Shown: positions 63,549 to 64,000 of the stretch, piece after piece
Layout: each line of letters opens with the position of its first letter
Numbering within the stretch: the first letter of the stretch is position 1
Assembly: GCA_958295645.1 (NCBI GenBank)
Contig: OY282361.1
Span: 248,001-312,000, forward strand
Direction of reading: 5' to 3'
Source: Longimicrobiales bacterium
Lineage (GTDB): Bacteria > Gemmatimonadota > Gemmatimonadetes > Longimicrobiales > Gaopeijiaceae
DNA length: 64,000 nucleotides
The notes under the pieces: model-generated
Seen by the model: only the letters and a program-made list of their open reading frames with translations
The model's database searches: none
Told to the model about the DNA's origin: nothing
Made by a program: the position numbers and the translations under genes

Positions 63549-64000
63549 ATGGCCCGCCGAGCCTCGGCGAAGTCGCCGGAGGAGATCGCTGCGATGGAGC
63601 GCGCCGGCCGGGTCGTCGGAATGCTGTTCGCCGAGATCGAGTCGAAGATCCGTCCGGGTATTGCGACCGGCGCGCTCGACAAGTTCGTCGACGAATTCGT
63701 GCGCTCCTGCGAAGGCGCCGTGCCGGCCTTCAAGGGGCTCTACGGCTTTCCCGGAAGCGCCTGCATCAGCATCAACAACGAGATCGTGCACGGCATTCCG
63801 GGACCCCGGACGTTGCGCGACGGCGACATCGTGTCCATCGACGTGGGCGTGCGGCGCGACGGCTGGTGCGCCGACTCGGCCTTTACCTATCCCGTGGGCG
63901 AGATCAGCGCTGGGGCCGCTCGGCTTCTGCAGGTGACGCGCGAGGCTCTCGGAGCGGCGGTGGCGGCTGCGCAGGCCGGCGGCCGGGTCGGCGACATCGG
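63549..64000 (+). CDS. map: Type I methionine aminopeptidase (3' truncated)
   Basis: The first 150 residues are present; the gene runs off the window. Typical blocks: ARRASAKSPEEIAAMERAGRVVGMLFAEI, GFPGSACISINNEIVHGIPG (substrate-binding His) and DGDIVSIDVGVRRDGWCADSAFTYPVG (the two metal-binding Asp). Removes initiator Met from new proteins. Starts 5 bp after adk. Confidence 0.95.
   Translation, partial: MARRASAKSPEEIAAMERAGRVVGMLFAEIESKIRPGIATGALDKFVDEFVRSCEGAVPAFKGLYGFPGSACISINNEIVHGIPGPRTLRDGDIVSIDVGVRRDGWCADSAFTYPVGEISAGAARLLQVTREALGAAVAAAQAGGRVGDI

Overview
The window is high-GC bacterial chromosome. It holds an accessory, mainly cell-envelope half (1-31 kb) followed by core transcription and translation operons (31-64 kb). 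A SusC/SusD pair, a DUF4175 coiled-coil membrane protein, a choice-of-anchor-B secreted protein, an amidohydrolase with a CIA30-like tail, frequent GTG/TTG starts and C- or G-ending codons together suggest a Gram-negative of the FCB side of the tree, most likely Gemmatimonadota. That assignment is inference; no 16S rRNA gene is present.

Region 1 (1-31 kb). A 5'-truncated giant Calx-beta protein with a C-terminal barrel is followed by DUF4175, NamZ-like (DUF1343), amidohydrolase and FG-GAP/choice-of-anchor-B genes, then the periplasmic methionine sulfoxide repair pair msrP-msrQ and a lone Rpn-type nuclease. On the minus strand tRNA-Asn, a GT2 glycosyltransferase, queG, an outer-membrane barrel and a very large M14 peptidase run in one direction. 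A stand-alone TonB plug lipoprotein converges on a susC-susD operon, which is followed by a divergent YchF-like GTPase.

Region 2 (31-46 kb). From an AT-rich palindromic spacer runs tRNA-Tyr, tRNA-Gly, tRNA-Thr, tuf copy 1, secE, nusG, rplK, rplA, rplJ, rplL, rpoB, rpoC, then rpsL and rpsG. Region 3 (46-64 kb). A penicillin-acylase gene on the minus strand splits the str operon. After it come fusA and tuf copy 2 with their own leader, then the S10/spc cluster rpsJ, rplC, rplD, rplW, rplB, rpsS, rplV, rpsC, rplP, rpmC, rpsQ, rplN, rplX, rplE, rpsH, rplF, rplR, rpsE, rpmD, rplO, secY, adk and a truncated map.

The strongest unusual signals are: (i) a perfect terminator hairpin in the fusA leader, downstream of a promoter, which looks like an attenuator for the fusA-tuf-S10 block; (ii) the broken str operon; (iii) two tuf genes with one visible difference whose codon style changes abruptly near the 3' end; (iv) an Ala in place of the usual Gln beside the catalytic aspartates of RpoC; (v) eight homogenised 345-bp repeats in the Calx-beta protein; and (vi) a promoter signature GCTACNNT shared by three operons. 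I saw no CRISPR array, insertion sequence, prophage or wholly new multi-gene system.
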